Source of the DNA: Sphingomonas kyeonggiensis
GTDB lineage: Bacteria; Pseudomonadota; Alphaproteobacteria; Sphingomonadales; Sphingomonadaceae
DNA length: 64,000 nt
Assembly: GCF_014196745.1 (NCBI RefSeq)
Contig: NZ_JACIEH010000003.1
Location: 186,001 to 250,000, forward strand
Reading direction: 5' to 3'
A model generated the notes under the pieces. It was given only the letters and a program-made list of their open reading frames with translations. It was not told where the DNA came from and searched no databases. Shown in pieces: positions 51,169 through 59,186 of this stretch. Both the position numbers and the translations under genes were made by a program. Numbering within the stretch: position 1 is the first letter of the stretch; each line of letters opens with the position of its first letter.

Positions 51169-51605
51169 GATATTTCCTCGACACCGAGTTCAACGGGTTC
51201 GGCGGGCCGCTGATCGCGCTGGCGCTGGTGCCCGAGGATGGCGGCGCGCCTTTCTATGCGGCGCTCCCCTGTCCCGATCCGACGCCCTGGGTGGCCGAGC
51301 ATATCCTGCCGGTACTCGACGTGACGCCGGTGTCGCGCGAGGCGATGGGGCGGGCCTTCGCCGCCTATCTGGGCAATGATCCCGATCCGCTGCTCGTTGC
51401 CGACTGGCCGGAGGACATCGCCCATGCCGCGACCCTGCTGATCGCGGCGCCCGGCCATCGCTATCCGATCGACCGGATCCGCTTCGAGCTGTGCGACGCC
51501 TTCGGCTTCGACAGCGCCGCGCTGAGCAAACGCCCGCACAATGCGCTGAGTGACGCCATGGCGTTGCGCGACTACCTGCTCGCCCGGGAAGCGCGCGGCT
51601 TCTAG
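51165..51605 (+). CDS. DEDDh-type 3'-5' exoribonuclease (RNase AS-like)
   Basis: A 146-residue protein similar to mycobacterial Rv2179c / RNase AS (DUF5051), which trims adenylated RNA. The exonuclease motif I is RYFLDTEFNG (Asp6, Glu8). The further acidic residues are Asp80 in LLVADWPED and Asp130 with His125 in KRPHNALSDAM, completing a DEDDh site. The only start that includes motif I in full is CTG at 51165, in CTGA overlap with ribA. It ends in CTAG, shared with the stop of the convergent HAD gene. RNA substrate in this organism is unknown. Confidence 0.78.
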   Translation: MRYFLDTEFNGFGGPLIALALVPEDGGAPFYAALPCPDPTPWVAEHILPVLDVTPVSREAMGRAFAAYLGNDPDPLLVADWPEDIAHAATLLIAAPGHRYPIDRIRFELCDAFGFDSAALSKRPHNALSDAMALRDYLLAREARGF

Positions 51606-52264
51606 GCGACCAGGCGCGCGACCTCGTCGAAGTCGTGCGCGATCAGCTTCACCCCCAGAGCGCGCAGCCGTTCGGCATGGTCGGGCGCGCAATGCGCGCC
51701 GGCGCACAGGCCGATCACGTCCGCGCCCGAGGCGACCGCGCCGGTGACGCCAACCGGCGAATCCTCGAGGATCACGCAGCGCTCGATCGGCACCCCGAGC
51801 GCGGCAGCGGCATGGAGATAGAGATCGGGCGCCGGCTTGCCGCGCGTCACATGCTCGCGGCCGCTATAGATATGGTCGCCAAACGCATCGCGGATGCCGA
51901 GATGGCGGAGATGCCGGTCGATCCATTCGGTGCGGCTCGACGAGGCGATAGCGCGCGGCAGGCCGGCGGGCAGCCCCTCGACGAATCGGATCGCGCCGGC
52001 AACCGCGGGAAGCCCTTCCTCCAGCACGCGCGCATCCTCTTCGGCGCGGGTGGCATGGAAGTCGTCGGGAATCGCGCGGCCGATCCAGTTCTCGATCGCA
52101 CCGAGGAAGTCGGCGCCGGAAAGGCCCATGAAATTGGCCATCGAATCCTCGGGACTCGTCGGGTGGCCGATGCTGGTGAGGTACGCGGCGATCTGCTTGT
52201 TGCCGGCATATTCGCTCTCGAGCAGCACGCCGTCGAAATCGAAGAGAATGGCGTCGTACTTCAT
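51602..52264 (-). CDS. HAD-superfamily hydrolase, phosphatase type
   Basis: A 220-residue HAD phosphatase with a helical cap. Motif I reads ILFDFDGVLLESE (Asp9 nucleophile, Asp11), motif II serine is in AIASSSRTEWID, the lysine is in TRGKPAPDLYLHAA and motif IV is ILEDSPVGVTGAVASGAD. It resembles beta-phosphoglucomutase-like or phosphoglycolate/sugar-phosphate phosphatases. The start overlaps the yggS stop as ATGA, and the stop shares CTAG with the exoribonuclease gene on the other strand. The natural substrate is unknown. Confidence 0.88.
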   Translation of the reverse strand: MKYDAILFDFDGVLLESEYAGNKQIAAYLTSIGHPTSPEDSMANFMGLSGADFLGAIENWIGRAIPDDFHATRAEEDARVLEEGLPAVAGAIRFVEGLPAGLPRAIASSSRTEWIDRHLRHLGIRDAFGDHIYSGREHVTRGKPAPDLYLHAAAALGVPIERCVILEDSPVGVTGAVASGADVIGLCAGAHCAPDHAERLRALGVKLIAHDFDEVARLVA

Positions 52265-52929
52265 GCGCGTGCTCCAAACAGCGCGGTGCCGACGCGGACA
52301 TGCGTCGCGCCGATCGTCACCGCGGTCTCGAAATCGCCCGACATGCCCATGCTGAGCCCGTCCAGGCCATGGTCCCGCGCGATCTTGGCGAGCAGCGCGA
52401 AATAGGGGGCCGGCTCCAGCTCGAGCGGAGGCACGCACATCAGCCCCTGCACCGGCAGATCGGCGGTACGCGCCTCGGCGAGCAGGCTGGGCAGATCGGC
52501 GACCGAGCAGCCGCCCTTCTGCGCCTCACCGCCTATATTGACCTGGATGAAGCAGGCAGGGCGCCTGCCGGCCTTGTCCATCGCCCTGGCCAGCGCGGCG
52601 ACCAGCGAGAGCCGGTCGACCGAATGGATCGCGTCGAACAGCGCGACCGCATCCTCGGCCTTGTTCGACTGGAGCTGGCCCACCAGGTGCAGCGCGACAT
52701 CGGGAGTCGTCTCGCGCAACTTCGGCCACTTGCCCTCGGCCTCTTGCACGCGATTCTCGCCGAACACGCGCTGGCCCGCATCGATCAGCGGCTGGATGGC
52801 ATCGGCGTCGTGCGTCTTCGAGATCGCGATCAGCGTGACAGCATCGGCCTTGCGGTCGGCGATCTTCGCGGCATGCGCGATGCGCGCACGCACATCGGCG
52901 AGGCGCTGGCTGGCTTCTTCTATCGGCAT
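52261..52929 (-). CDS. YggS-family PLP homeostasis protein
   Basis: A 222-residue PLP-binding TIM-barrel protein without known catalytic activity, which buffers pyridoxal phosphate and affects amino-acid metabolism. It has the PLP lysine in LIAISKTHDADAIQ, the FGENRVQEAEGKWPKL motif, HLVGQLQSNKA and a GLSMGMSGDFETAVTIGATH ending. Start ATG at 52929 is 22 bases from the divergent ThiE-like gene, so both promoters must overlap. It is first in a two-gene unit with the HAD hydrolase. Confidence 0.94.
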   Translation of the reverse strand: MPIEEASQRLADVRARIAHAAKIADRKADAVTLIAISKTHDADAIQPLIDAGQRVFGENRVQEAEGKWPKLRETTPDVALHLVGQLQSNKAEDAVALFDAIHSVDRLSLVAALARAMDKAGRRPACFIQVNIGGEAQKGGCSVADLPSLLAEARTADLPVQGLMCVPPLELEPAPYFALLAKIARDHGLDGLSMGMSGDFETAVTIGATHVRVGTALFGARA

Positions 52930-52951
52930 GGTGCGCGCTATAGGCAGGGCG

Positions 52952-53479
52952 ATGCCCCGCCGCCACCCCCTGCCGCGCCTTTGGCTGATGACCGACGAAC
53001 GGATGGGCGATGCGCTATGGGATGCGCTCGAGCACCTGCCGCCTGGTGGCGGGGTGGTGTTCCGGCACTATGGGCTGCCCCCGGCCGAGAGACGCGCATT
53101 GTTCGCCAGGGTGCTGAAGGTGGCACGGCGGCGGCGTCTGGTGATGATCCGCGCCGGGAACGAACCGATGCGCGGCGAAGCCGGCGTGCATGGCGGGCGC
53201 GGACGGGGTCTGCGCACGGCGCCGGCGCATGACCGGCGCGAGGCGATGGCGGCGATCCGCGCGGGTGCCGATGCCCTGTTCGTCTCGCCGGCCTTCCCTA
53301 CCCGCTCGCATCCGGGCGCAACGGCATTGGGGCGGTCCCGCTTCGGGCTGCTGGTGCGCGGGCTCGACGTGCCGGTGATCGCGCTGGGCGGCATGGACGC
53401 ACGCCGGGCGAGGAGCCTCGGGCGGCTCGGGATCCATGGCTGGGCGGCGATCGACGCCTGGACGAAGGGGAAAGGCTAG
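52952..53479 (+). CDS. ThiE/TenI-like thiamine phosphate synthase family protein
   Basis: A 175-residue TIM-barrel protein of the thiamine phosphate synthase superfamily. It opens LPRLWLMTDERMGDALWDAL, has an RAGADALFVSPAFPTRSHPG motif with the usual diphosphate-binding Ser/Thr loop, and ends PVIALGGMDARRARSLGRLG. It is shorter than true ThiE (about 210), and the region between (MRGEAGVHGGRGRGLRTAPA) is arginine-rich, so the synthase activity may be altered, as in TenI-type relatives. Start ATG at 52952 is only 22 bases from yggS on the other strand. Confidence 0.8.
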   Translation: MPRRHPLPRLWLMTDERMGDALWDALEHLPPGGGVVFRHYGLPPAERRALFARVLKVARRRRLVMIRAGNEPMRGEAGVHGGRGRGLRTAPAHDRREAMAAIRAGADALFVSPAFPTRSHPGATALGRSRFGLLVRGLDVPVIALGGMDARRARSLGRLGIHGWAAIDAWTKGKG

Positions 53480-53485
53480 TGGTCC

Positions 53486-53512
53486 GAGATCCCGACTTCC
53501 GTCGGGATGACG
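53486..53512. repeat. Single REP arm, CGTCATCCC family
   Basis: A lone arm of the same family, reading GAGATCCCGACTTCCGTCGG and ending GATGACG (53486-53512). It forms a hairpin ATCCCGAC/GTCGGGAT around TTCC. It lies between two convergent genes and can act as a terminator for both. Confidence 0.75.
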
Positions 53513-53521
53513 GCTACGCCG

Positions 53522-54259
53522 TCAGAAGCGGAAGGCGGTGCCCACATAGACCGCCTGGCTCTCGCGGCGGCCCTCGTTGAGCTTGGGCAGGCGATCTTCC
53601 TCGCTGCGATAGCGCAGGCCGGCGGTCACATCGAGGTTGCGGGTCAGCGAATAGCTGCCGCCGACGTCGATCGAGTAGCTCGGCTTGTCGCCGATCAGCA
53701 CCGGCGTGTTGGCAAGCGGACGATCCGAGGTCGCGCTCAGACGGCCGCTCAGACGCTTGCCGGTATAGCTGACGCCGATATCGGCGCGCTCGCGGCTGCC
53801 AGGCTGGTCGACCAGCTCGACGCGAGTCACGTCGCCCGAGACGGCAAGGCGCTTCCAGCCGACCGAGACGCCGAGATTGTACGAGATCGGGGCCAGATTG
53901 ACCGGCGTCGCCGCATCGGCGACGTCACGCGTCACGTCACGGCTGCGGAGCGCACGGCTTGAGCTGGCACGGACCGCGACCGTCACGCCACGGGCAGTGC
54001 CACGCGATTCGGCCGGAGTGAAACGGAAGGTGCCTTCGGGCAGGCCCGAACGGGCGAGCACCGCGGCGAGCTTGGGATCTGCGGCCGCCGGCGTGAAGAT
54101 GCCGACGCCAGCGCGCGCCGGAATGGAACTGCGCTTAGCGGCAAGAGCGCGATCACCCTTGCTGGTCTGGGCCTGAATCGCCGGCGCAAGCAGAAGGCCG
54201 GCAGCGCAGAGCACCCCCAGTCCAATTCCCGCCTTTGTCCGCCCGACTCGCATCTTCAT
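53522..54259 (-). CDS. Predicted outer-membrane beta-barrel protein
   Basis: A 245-residue exported protein. The signal peptide is MKMRVGRTKAGIGLGVLCAAG and following, cleaved near IQAQTSKG. The mature N-terminal part is a flexible Ala/Ser/Arg-rich segment. The C-terminal half alternates polar and hydrophobic residues in strands (VNLAPISYNLGVSVGWKRLA, RADIGVSYTGKRLSGRLS, LDVTAGLRYRSEED) and ends in VGTAFRF, with the terminal Phe needed for BamA insertion. An eight-stranded barrel is probable. No ligand or enzyme signature is seen. It may be a structural or small-porin protein. Confidence 0.72.
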   Translation of the reverse strand: MKMRVGRTKAGIGLGVLCAAGLLLAPAIQAQTSKGDRALAAKRSSIPARAGVGIFTPAAADPKLAAVLARSGLPEGTFRFTPAESRGTARGVTVAVRASSSRALRSRDVTRDVADAATPVNLAPISYNLGVSVGWKRLAVSGDVTRVELVDQPGSRERADIGVSYTGKRLSGRLSATSDRPLANTPVLIGDKPSYSIDVGGSYSLTRNLDVTAGLRYRSEEDRLPKLNEGRRESQAVYVGTAFRF

Positions 54260-54479
54260 GCACCCCTAGATAATTTGTCCTACCACGATTCCGAGACGCC
54301 GTTCCACCGGTGGCATAAATTTCGTGCCGGTGTTGCATCATACCCACAGAATCCGGTTGCGGGCCGTTGCACCAGAAGTGTTTCAAACGTGCGAATCGGG
54401 TCATGGCTTCCCGCCTTGCTCCCGCCACAAGCGCCACTATAGATGCTCACCGACTTTCTCGCCTGGTAGGAATGTGACG

Positions 54480-54917
54480 ATGAACCGCCTGTTGCGCACC
54501 GCGATCCTTGGGTCGCTCGCTCTCTCGATCACCGCGTGCGGCGGTCACAACAAGCGCCCCGAGGCCGATCTCGCCGCTTCGAAGGTGACCACGATCGGCG
54601 TGAATTCCTATCTGTGGCGCGCCAGCCTCGACACGCTGAGCTTCATGCCGCTGCTCCAGACCGACTCCAACGGCGGCGTGATCGTGACCGACTGGTACGT
54701 GAACCCGAACGTCCAGACCGAGCGGATGAAGGTGACCGTGACGATCCTCGACCAGGATCTGCGCGCCGATGCGCTGCGCGTCGCGGCACTCCGCGAAGTC
54801 AACCGCAGCGGCGCCTGGGTCGCAGCACCCGTCCAGGCCGCGACGGTGCAGAAGCTCGAGGACATCATCCTCACCCGCGCCCGCGACCTGCGTCGCGCTG
54901 CGGTCGCCACTGATTAA
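54480..54917 (+). CDS. DUF3576 family lipoprotein
   Basis: A 145-residue lipoprotein of DUF3576, a family typical of alphaproteobacteria. The signal MNRLLRTAILGSLALSITAC gives lipobox ITAC with lipidated Cys20. The mature part has VNSYLWRASLDTLSFMPLLQ, VIVTDWYVNPN and a DILTRARDLRRA-like end. The function is unknown, but it is often found immediately upstream of leuS-lptE-holA, as here, so a cell-envelope role is likely. It is complete. A palindromic repeat separates it from leuS. Confidence 0.88.
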   Translation: MNRLLRTAILGSLALSITACGGHNKRPEADLAASKVTTIGVNSYLWRASLDTLSFMPLLQTDSNGGVIVTDWYVNPNVQTERMKVTVTILDQDLRADALRVAALREVNRSGAWVAAPVQAATVQKLEDIILTRARDLRRAAVATD

Positions 54918-54922
54918 TTCGG

Positions 54923-55004
54923 GCGGCACCGGCCCGCTCCCCCACCCGGCCTCCCAACGGCAGCATTCTATGGGAGGCCGGATGGGGGAGCGGGCCGGCA
55001 CCGC
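54923..55004. repeat. Palindromic element, GCGGCACCGG family
   Basis: Two 34-base arms, 54923-54956 and 54971-55004, match in 31 positions and are separated by 14 bases. The arms begin GCGGCACCGGCCCGCTCCCC (left, outer side) and the right arm ends GGGCCGGCACCGC. A truncated copy lies at 39766-39802. It forms a very stable hairpin between the DUF3576 and leuS genes and may separate their transcripts. Confidence 0.85.
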
Positions 55005-55026
55005 GACTAAAACAGCAGGAACTGAC

Positions 55027-57540
55027 TTGTCTCGCTTCAACCCGTTGAAGGCGGACGCCGCGTGGCAGAAGGTGTGGGAAGAGAACCGCACCTTTGCCGC
55101 GCGTGACGATTCGTCCAAGCCCAAGTCCTATGTCCTCGAGATGTTCCCCTATCCTTCGGGGCGCATCCATATGGGGCATGTCCGCAACTACACGATGGGC
55201 GACGTGCTCGCCCGGTTCCGGCGGATGAAGGGCATGGAAGTGCTCCACCCGATGGGCTGGGACGCATTCGGCATGCCGGCCGAGAATGCCGCGATGGAGA
55301 AGAAGGTCCATCCGGGCAGCTGGACCCGTGCCAATATCGCGACGATGAAGGCGCAGCTGAAGCGCCTCGGCTTCGCGCTCGACTGGACCCGCGAGGTCGC
55401 CACCTGCGAACCCGAATATTACGGGCACGAACAGGCGATCTTCCTCGATTTCTTCGAGAACGGCCTGGTCTATCGCAAGGAATCGGCGGTCAACTGGGAC
55501 CCGGTCGACATGACCGTGCTCGCCAACGAGCAGGTGATCGACGGGCGCGGCTGGCGCTCGGGCGCGCTGGTCGAGCGGCGCAAGCTCTCCCAATGGTTCC
55601 TCAAGATCACCGAGTTCGCCGATGACCTGCTGACCGGCGTCCAGGGGCTCGAGCACTGGCCGGACAAGGTCAAGCTGATGCAGGAGAACTGGATCGGCAA
55701 GTCCGAGGGCCTGGAGTTCCACTGGACCCTGTCCGACGGCGAGCAGTTGACCGTCTACACCACCCGGCCGGACACGATCTTCGGCGCGAGCTTCGTCGCG
55801 ATCGCGGCGGACCATCCGATCGCCCAGAAGCTGGCGGAGGGTAATCCGGACGTCCAGGCGTTCATCGAGCGCTGCAAGCAGGGCGGCACCACCGCAGCCG
55901 AGCTGGAGACGCAGGAGAAGCTGGGCTATGATACCGGCATCACTGCCACGCATCCCTTTGATTCTACTTGGCAAATTCCGGTCTACATCGCCAATTTCGT
56001 GCTGATGGACTATGGCACCGGCGCCGTGTTCGGCGTGCCGGCGCACGACCAGCGCGACTTCGAGTTCGCCACCAAATACAAGCTGCCGATCCGCCGCGTC
56101 GTCTCCGAAGGCGACAAGACCGAGGCCGCGTTCCACGATACCGAAGCCTATACCGGCCCCGGCACGCTGGTGAACTCGCACTTCCTCGACGGGATGGACG
56201 TGGCGGACGCCAAGCGCGCCGTCATCCAGCGCGCCGAGGATGGCGGCTGGGGCAAGGGCCAGACGGTGTGGCGCCTGCGCGACTGGGGCGTCAGCCGCCA
56301 GCGCTATTGGGGCACGCCGATCCCGATCATCCATTGCGAGAGCTGCGGCGTGGTCCCCGCCCCGCGTGAATCGCTGCCGATCGTGCTGCCCGAGGACGTG
56401 TCGTTCGACATCCCCGGCAACCCGCTCGACCGCCATCCGACCTGGAAGCACGTCGACTGCCCCAAGTGCGGTGCACCTGCCCGCCGCGAGACCGACACGC
56501 TCGACACCTTCGTCGATTCCTCCTGGTATTTCATCCGCTTCGCCAGCCAGCCCAAGGACAAGCCATTCGACAAGGCGGTTGCCGAGCAGTGGCTGCCGGT
56601 CGGCCAGTATATCGGCGGCGTCGAGCATGCGATCCTGCACCTGCTCTATGCGCGCTTCTTCACCCGGGCGCTGCGCCATATCGGCAAGCTCGACGTGGCG
56701 GAGCCCTTCGCCGGCCTGTTCACCCAGGGCATGGTGACGCACGAGACCTACAAGAGCCTCGACGGCCGCTGGCTCTCCCCGCAGGAGATCCGCAAGGACA
56801 GCGCCGGCGCGGTGGAACTCGCCTCGGGCGAGCCGATCGAGATCGGCCGCATCGAGAAGATGTCCAAGTCGAAGAAGAACACCGTCGATCCCGAGCCGAT
56901 CGTCGACCAGTATGGCGCCGACGCGGTGCGCTGGTTCATGCTCTCCGACAGCCCGCCCGAGCGCGACCTGGAGTGGAGCGAGAACGGCATCGAGGGCGCC
57001 TGGCGCTTCGTGAACCGCCTCTGGAGGCTCTTCCACAGCGTCACCGAAGACGAAGCCGGCACGGGCGAGGACAAGGATCTCGACAAGCGCCTGCACCGCA
57101 CGATCGCGGGCGTTGCCGAGGATGTCGAGGCGCTGACCTTCAACAAGTCCGTCGCCAAGCTCTATGAGCTGGTCGGGGCGATCGAGAAGGCCCAGCCCTC
57201 TGCCTCGCGCACCCAGGCGATCCGCGCCCTGGCCCGCATCGTCGCGCCGATGGTGCCGCACATCGCCGAGCAGGCCTGGGCCGATTGGGGCAATCCCGGT
57301 CTGATCGCCGATGCCGAATGGCCCGTCGTGGATCCCGCCCTGCTCGTCGACGATGAAGTGACGATCGCCGTCCAGGTGAATGGCAAGCTGCGCGATACGC
57401 TGCTAATGCCGAAGGGCGCGGCCAAGGATGTTACCGAGGCGGCGGCACTTGCCAGCGAGAAGATCGTTAGGGCGCTCGAAGGCAAGCAACCGAAGAAGGT
57501 GATCGTCGTGCCCGATCGTCTGGTGAATATCGTCGCATGA
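55027..57540 (+). CDS. leuS: Leucyl-tRNA synthetase
   Basis: Charges tRNA-Leu, with editing. The 837-residue class I enzyme has HMGH at residues 48-51 in PYPSGRIHMGHVRNYTMGD, the CP1 editing region around TTRPDTIFGASFVAIAADHP, a zinc/leucine-specific segment CPKCGAPARRETDTLDTFVD and KMSKS at about 611-615, followed by the anticodon and C-terminal domains. The start is TTG at 55027, with AGGA six bases upstream, giving the common MSRFNPLKAD N-terminus; upstream frame is the palindrome. The stop overlaps lptE by ATGA. Complete. Confidence 0.97.
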   Translation: MSRFNPLKADAAWQKVWEENRTFAARDDSSKPKSYVLEMFPYPSGRIHMGHVRNYTMGDVLARFRRMKGMEVLHPMGWDAFGMPAENAAMEKKVHPGSWTRANIATMKAQLKRLGFALDWTREVATCEPEYYGHEQAIFLDFFENGLVYRKESAVNWDPVDMTVLANEQVIDGRGWRSGALVERRKLSQWFLKITEFADDLLTGVQGLEHWPDKVKLMQENWIGKSEGLEFHWTLSDGEQLTVYTTRPDTIFGASFVAIAADHPIAQKLAEGNPDVQAFIERCKQGGTTAAELETQEKLGYDTGITATHPFDSTWQIPVYIANFVLMDYGTGAVFGVPAHDQRDFEFATKYKLPIRRVVSEGDKTEAAFHDTEAYTGPGTLVNSHFLDGMDVADAKRAVIQRAEDGGWGKGQTVWRLRDWGVSRQRYWGTPIPIIHCESCGVVPAPRESLPIVLPEDVSFDIPGNPLDRHPTWKHVDCPKCGAPARRETDTLDTFVDSSWYFIRFASQPKDKPFDKAVAEQWLPVGQYIGGVEHAILHLLYARFFTRALRHIGKLDVAEPFAGLFTQGMVTHETYKSLDGRWLSPQEIRKDSAGAVELASGEPIEIGRIEKMSKSKKNTVDPEPIVDQYGADAVRWFMLSDSPPERDLEWSENGIEGAWRFVNRLWRLFHSVTEDEAGTGEDKDLDKRLHRTIAGVAEDVEALTFNKSVAKLYELVGAIEKAQPSASRTQAIRALARIVAPMVPHIAEQAWADWGNPGLIADAEWPVVDPALLVDDEVTIAVQVNGKLRDTLLMPKGAAKDVTEAAALASEKIVRALEGKQPKKVIVVPDRLVNIVA

Positions 57541-58037
57541 AGCGGATAGCGCTCCTCGCCGCCGCAGGGCTGGCTTTGTCCGGCTGCGGGCTTCGTCCGC
57601 TCTATGGCGGCGGTCCCGATGGCGCGGTGCGCTCCACTCTCTCCGCGGTCGAGGTCGCGCCGATCCAGGGCCAGTCCGGCTGGCTGGTCGCCAATGCGCT
57701 CAAGGACCGGCTCGACCATAACGATGCCCCTGCCCGCTTCCGGCTCGAGGTGAAGCTCGACGACCAGATCAGCGGCCTTGGCGTCCGCCGCGACGACTCG
57801 GTGTCGCGCGAACGACGGATGCTGCGCGCGCGCTACCAGCTGGTCGACCTGAGCAACGGCAATGTCGTGCTCGACGCCACCGCCGGCTCCGACGCCGGCA
57901 TCGACGTGGTCGGCAGCGAATATGCCACGATCGCGGCCGAGAAGAGCGCGCTCGAGCGGCTTTCGGGCATCGTCGCCGACCAGATCGTCGCGCGCGTCGC
58001 CCGCTACGCGCAGACCGCGCCCGCGGGCGGCCAGTGA
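57537..58037 (+). CDS. lptE: LPS-assembly lipoprotein LptE
   Basis: Outer-membrane lipoprotein that plugs LptD for LPS insertion. The 166-residue precursor has a lipoprotein signal, MKRIALLAAAGLALSGC (Cys17), followed by the GLRPLYGG sequence typical of alphaproteobacterial LptE. The mature part has VEVAPIQGQSGWLVANAL and RARYQLVDLSNGNVVLDA. It is placed between leuS and holA, the normal alphaproteobacterial order. The stop overlaps holA as GTGA. LptD is not in the window. Confidence 0.92.
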   Translation: MKRIALLAAAGLALSGCGLRPLYGGGPDGAVRSTLSAVEVAPIQGQSGWLVANALKDRLDHNDAPARFRLEVKLDDQISGLGVRRDDSVSRERRMLRARYQLVDLSNGNVVLDATAGSDAGIDVVGSEYATIAAEKSALERLSGIVADQIVARVARYAQTAPAGGQ

Positions 58038-59050
58038 AGGCCAACGCGACGCAAATCCGCGCCGCGATCGACAAGCTCAACCCCGATACGCGGCTCTACC
58101 TGTTCCACGGCCCCGATGAAGCGGGCGCCGCGGACCTGGCATCGCGGCTCGGCAAGGCGCTGGGGCCCGAAGCCGAACGCATCGATCTCGACATGAAGGC
58201 CCTGCGCGAGCAGCCTGGCAGGCTCGCCGACGAGGCGGCCTCGCTCTCCCTGTTCGGCGGCACGCGCTATGTCCGTGTCCTCGGCGTGGAGGAAGGTGCC
58301 GCGGAGGCTATTTCGCTGCTGCTGACCGCCCAGACAGCCGGAAACCCGGTGGTCGCGATCGGTCCAGGGCTCAAGGCGAGCGGCAAGCTGGTCAAGGCGG
58401 TGATCGCCGCGCAGAACGCCTGGGCGCATGCCTGCTACGTACCCGAGGGCGTCGATGCGACGCGCCTCGCCTCCAATGTCGCCCGCGAACATGGCCTGCG
58501 CCTGATGGGCGACGTTCCCCAACGCCTGGCCGCCGCCACCGCTGGCGATCGGGCGATCCTGGCCCGCGAGATCGAGAAGCTCGCCCTTTTCCTCGACGCC
58601 GCTCCGGACCGGCCCAAGGACGCCGACAGCGCCGCGCTCGACGCGATCGGCGCCGATCTGGGCGACTCCGACCTGAGCGACGCGATCACCGCGGTGGTCG
58701 ATGGCCGGGTCGGCGATATCGGCCTCGAACTGGCCCGGCTGGGCGAAGGCATCGGCGTACCGCTGATGCGCCAGCTCGCCCGGCGGCTACAGGGCATGGC
58801 CGAAATGCGGATCGACCTGGATCGCGGTGGCGACATGGATGAAGTGCTTGAGAAACATCGGGTTTTCTTCCGCGAGAAAGCGGCGACCGGCCGCGCTCTG
58901 CGCCGCTGGAATGGCACCCAGCTTGTCCGCGCGATCGATCGCGTCCGCGAAGCCGAACGCGCACTGATGCATTCGGGCAGCGCGGGCGAGGTTCTGGCGG
59001 AAGCCGAAGCGGTGACGATCGCGCGACAGGCGGCGCGGGCGAAGGGCTAA
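58034..59050 (+). CDS. holA: DNA polymerase III delta subunit
   Basis: Clamp-loader subunit that opens the beta clamp. The 338-residue protein has the N-terminal RLYLFHGPDEAGAADLASRL and domain features FGGTRYVRVLGVEEGA, NAWAHACYVPEGVD and REIEKLALFLD. GTG at 58034 is the start, in GTGA overlap with lptE. It ends a three-gene unit, leuS-lptE-holA. A REP element follows before convergent parB. The C-terminal helices (RALRRWNGTQLVRAIDRVRE) are typical. Confidence 0.92.
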   Translation: MKANATQIRAAIDKLNPDTRLYLFHGPDEAGAADLASRLGKALGPEAERIDLDMKALREQPGRLADEAASLSLFGGTRYVRVLGVEEGAAEAISLLLTAQTAGNPVVAIGPGLKASGKLVKAVIAAQNAWAHACYVPEGVDATRLASNVAREHGLRLMGDVPQRLAAATAGDRAILAREIEKLALFLDAAPDRPKDADSAALDAIGADLGDSDLSDAITAVVDGRVGDIGLELARLGEGIGVPLMRQLARRLQGMAEMRIDLDRGGDMDEVLEKHRVFFREKAATGRALRRWNGTQLVRAIDRVREAERALMHSGSAGEVLAEAEAVTIARQAARAKG

Positions 59051-59078
59051 GCCCCAAATCGCCGTACCCCGCCCAAAT

Positions 59079-59158
59079 CGTCATCCCGACGAAAGTCGGG
59101 ATCTCAGGCGATGGCGGGAAAGGAGCCGGACGAGATCCCGGCTTTCGCCGGGATGACG
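59079..59158. repeat. REP-like palindromic element, CGTCATCCC family, copy 3
   Basis: Arms 59079-59105 and 59132-59158 are complementary apart from two positions, opening with CGTCATCCCGACG and closing CCGGGATGACG, around a spacer that matches copy 1 (AGGCGATGGCGGGAAA). It lies between convergent holA and parB and probably acts as a terminator for both. Confidence 0.87.
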
Positions 59159-59186
59159 GTAACTCGGCCGACGGCTTTGAAGGTGG

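Noticed and set aside
52930..52951. A TPP riboswitch upstream of the ThiE-like gene
   Set aside because: Only 22 bases separate it from the divergent yggS start, too short for a THI element.
53486..53512. A CRISPR repeat or attachment site in the intergenic palindromes
   Set aside because: The elements are single or paired inverted repeats, not regularly spaced direct repeats, and no cas or integrase genes are present.
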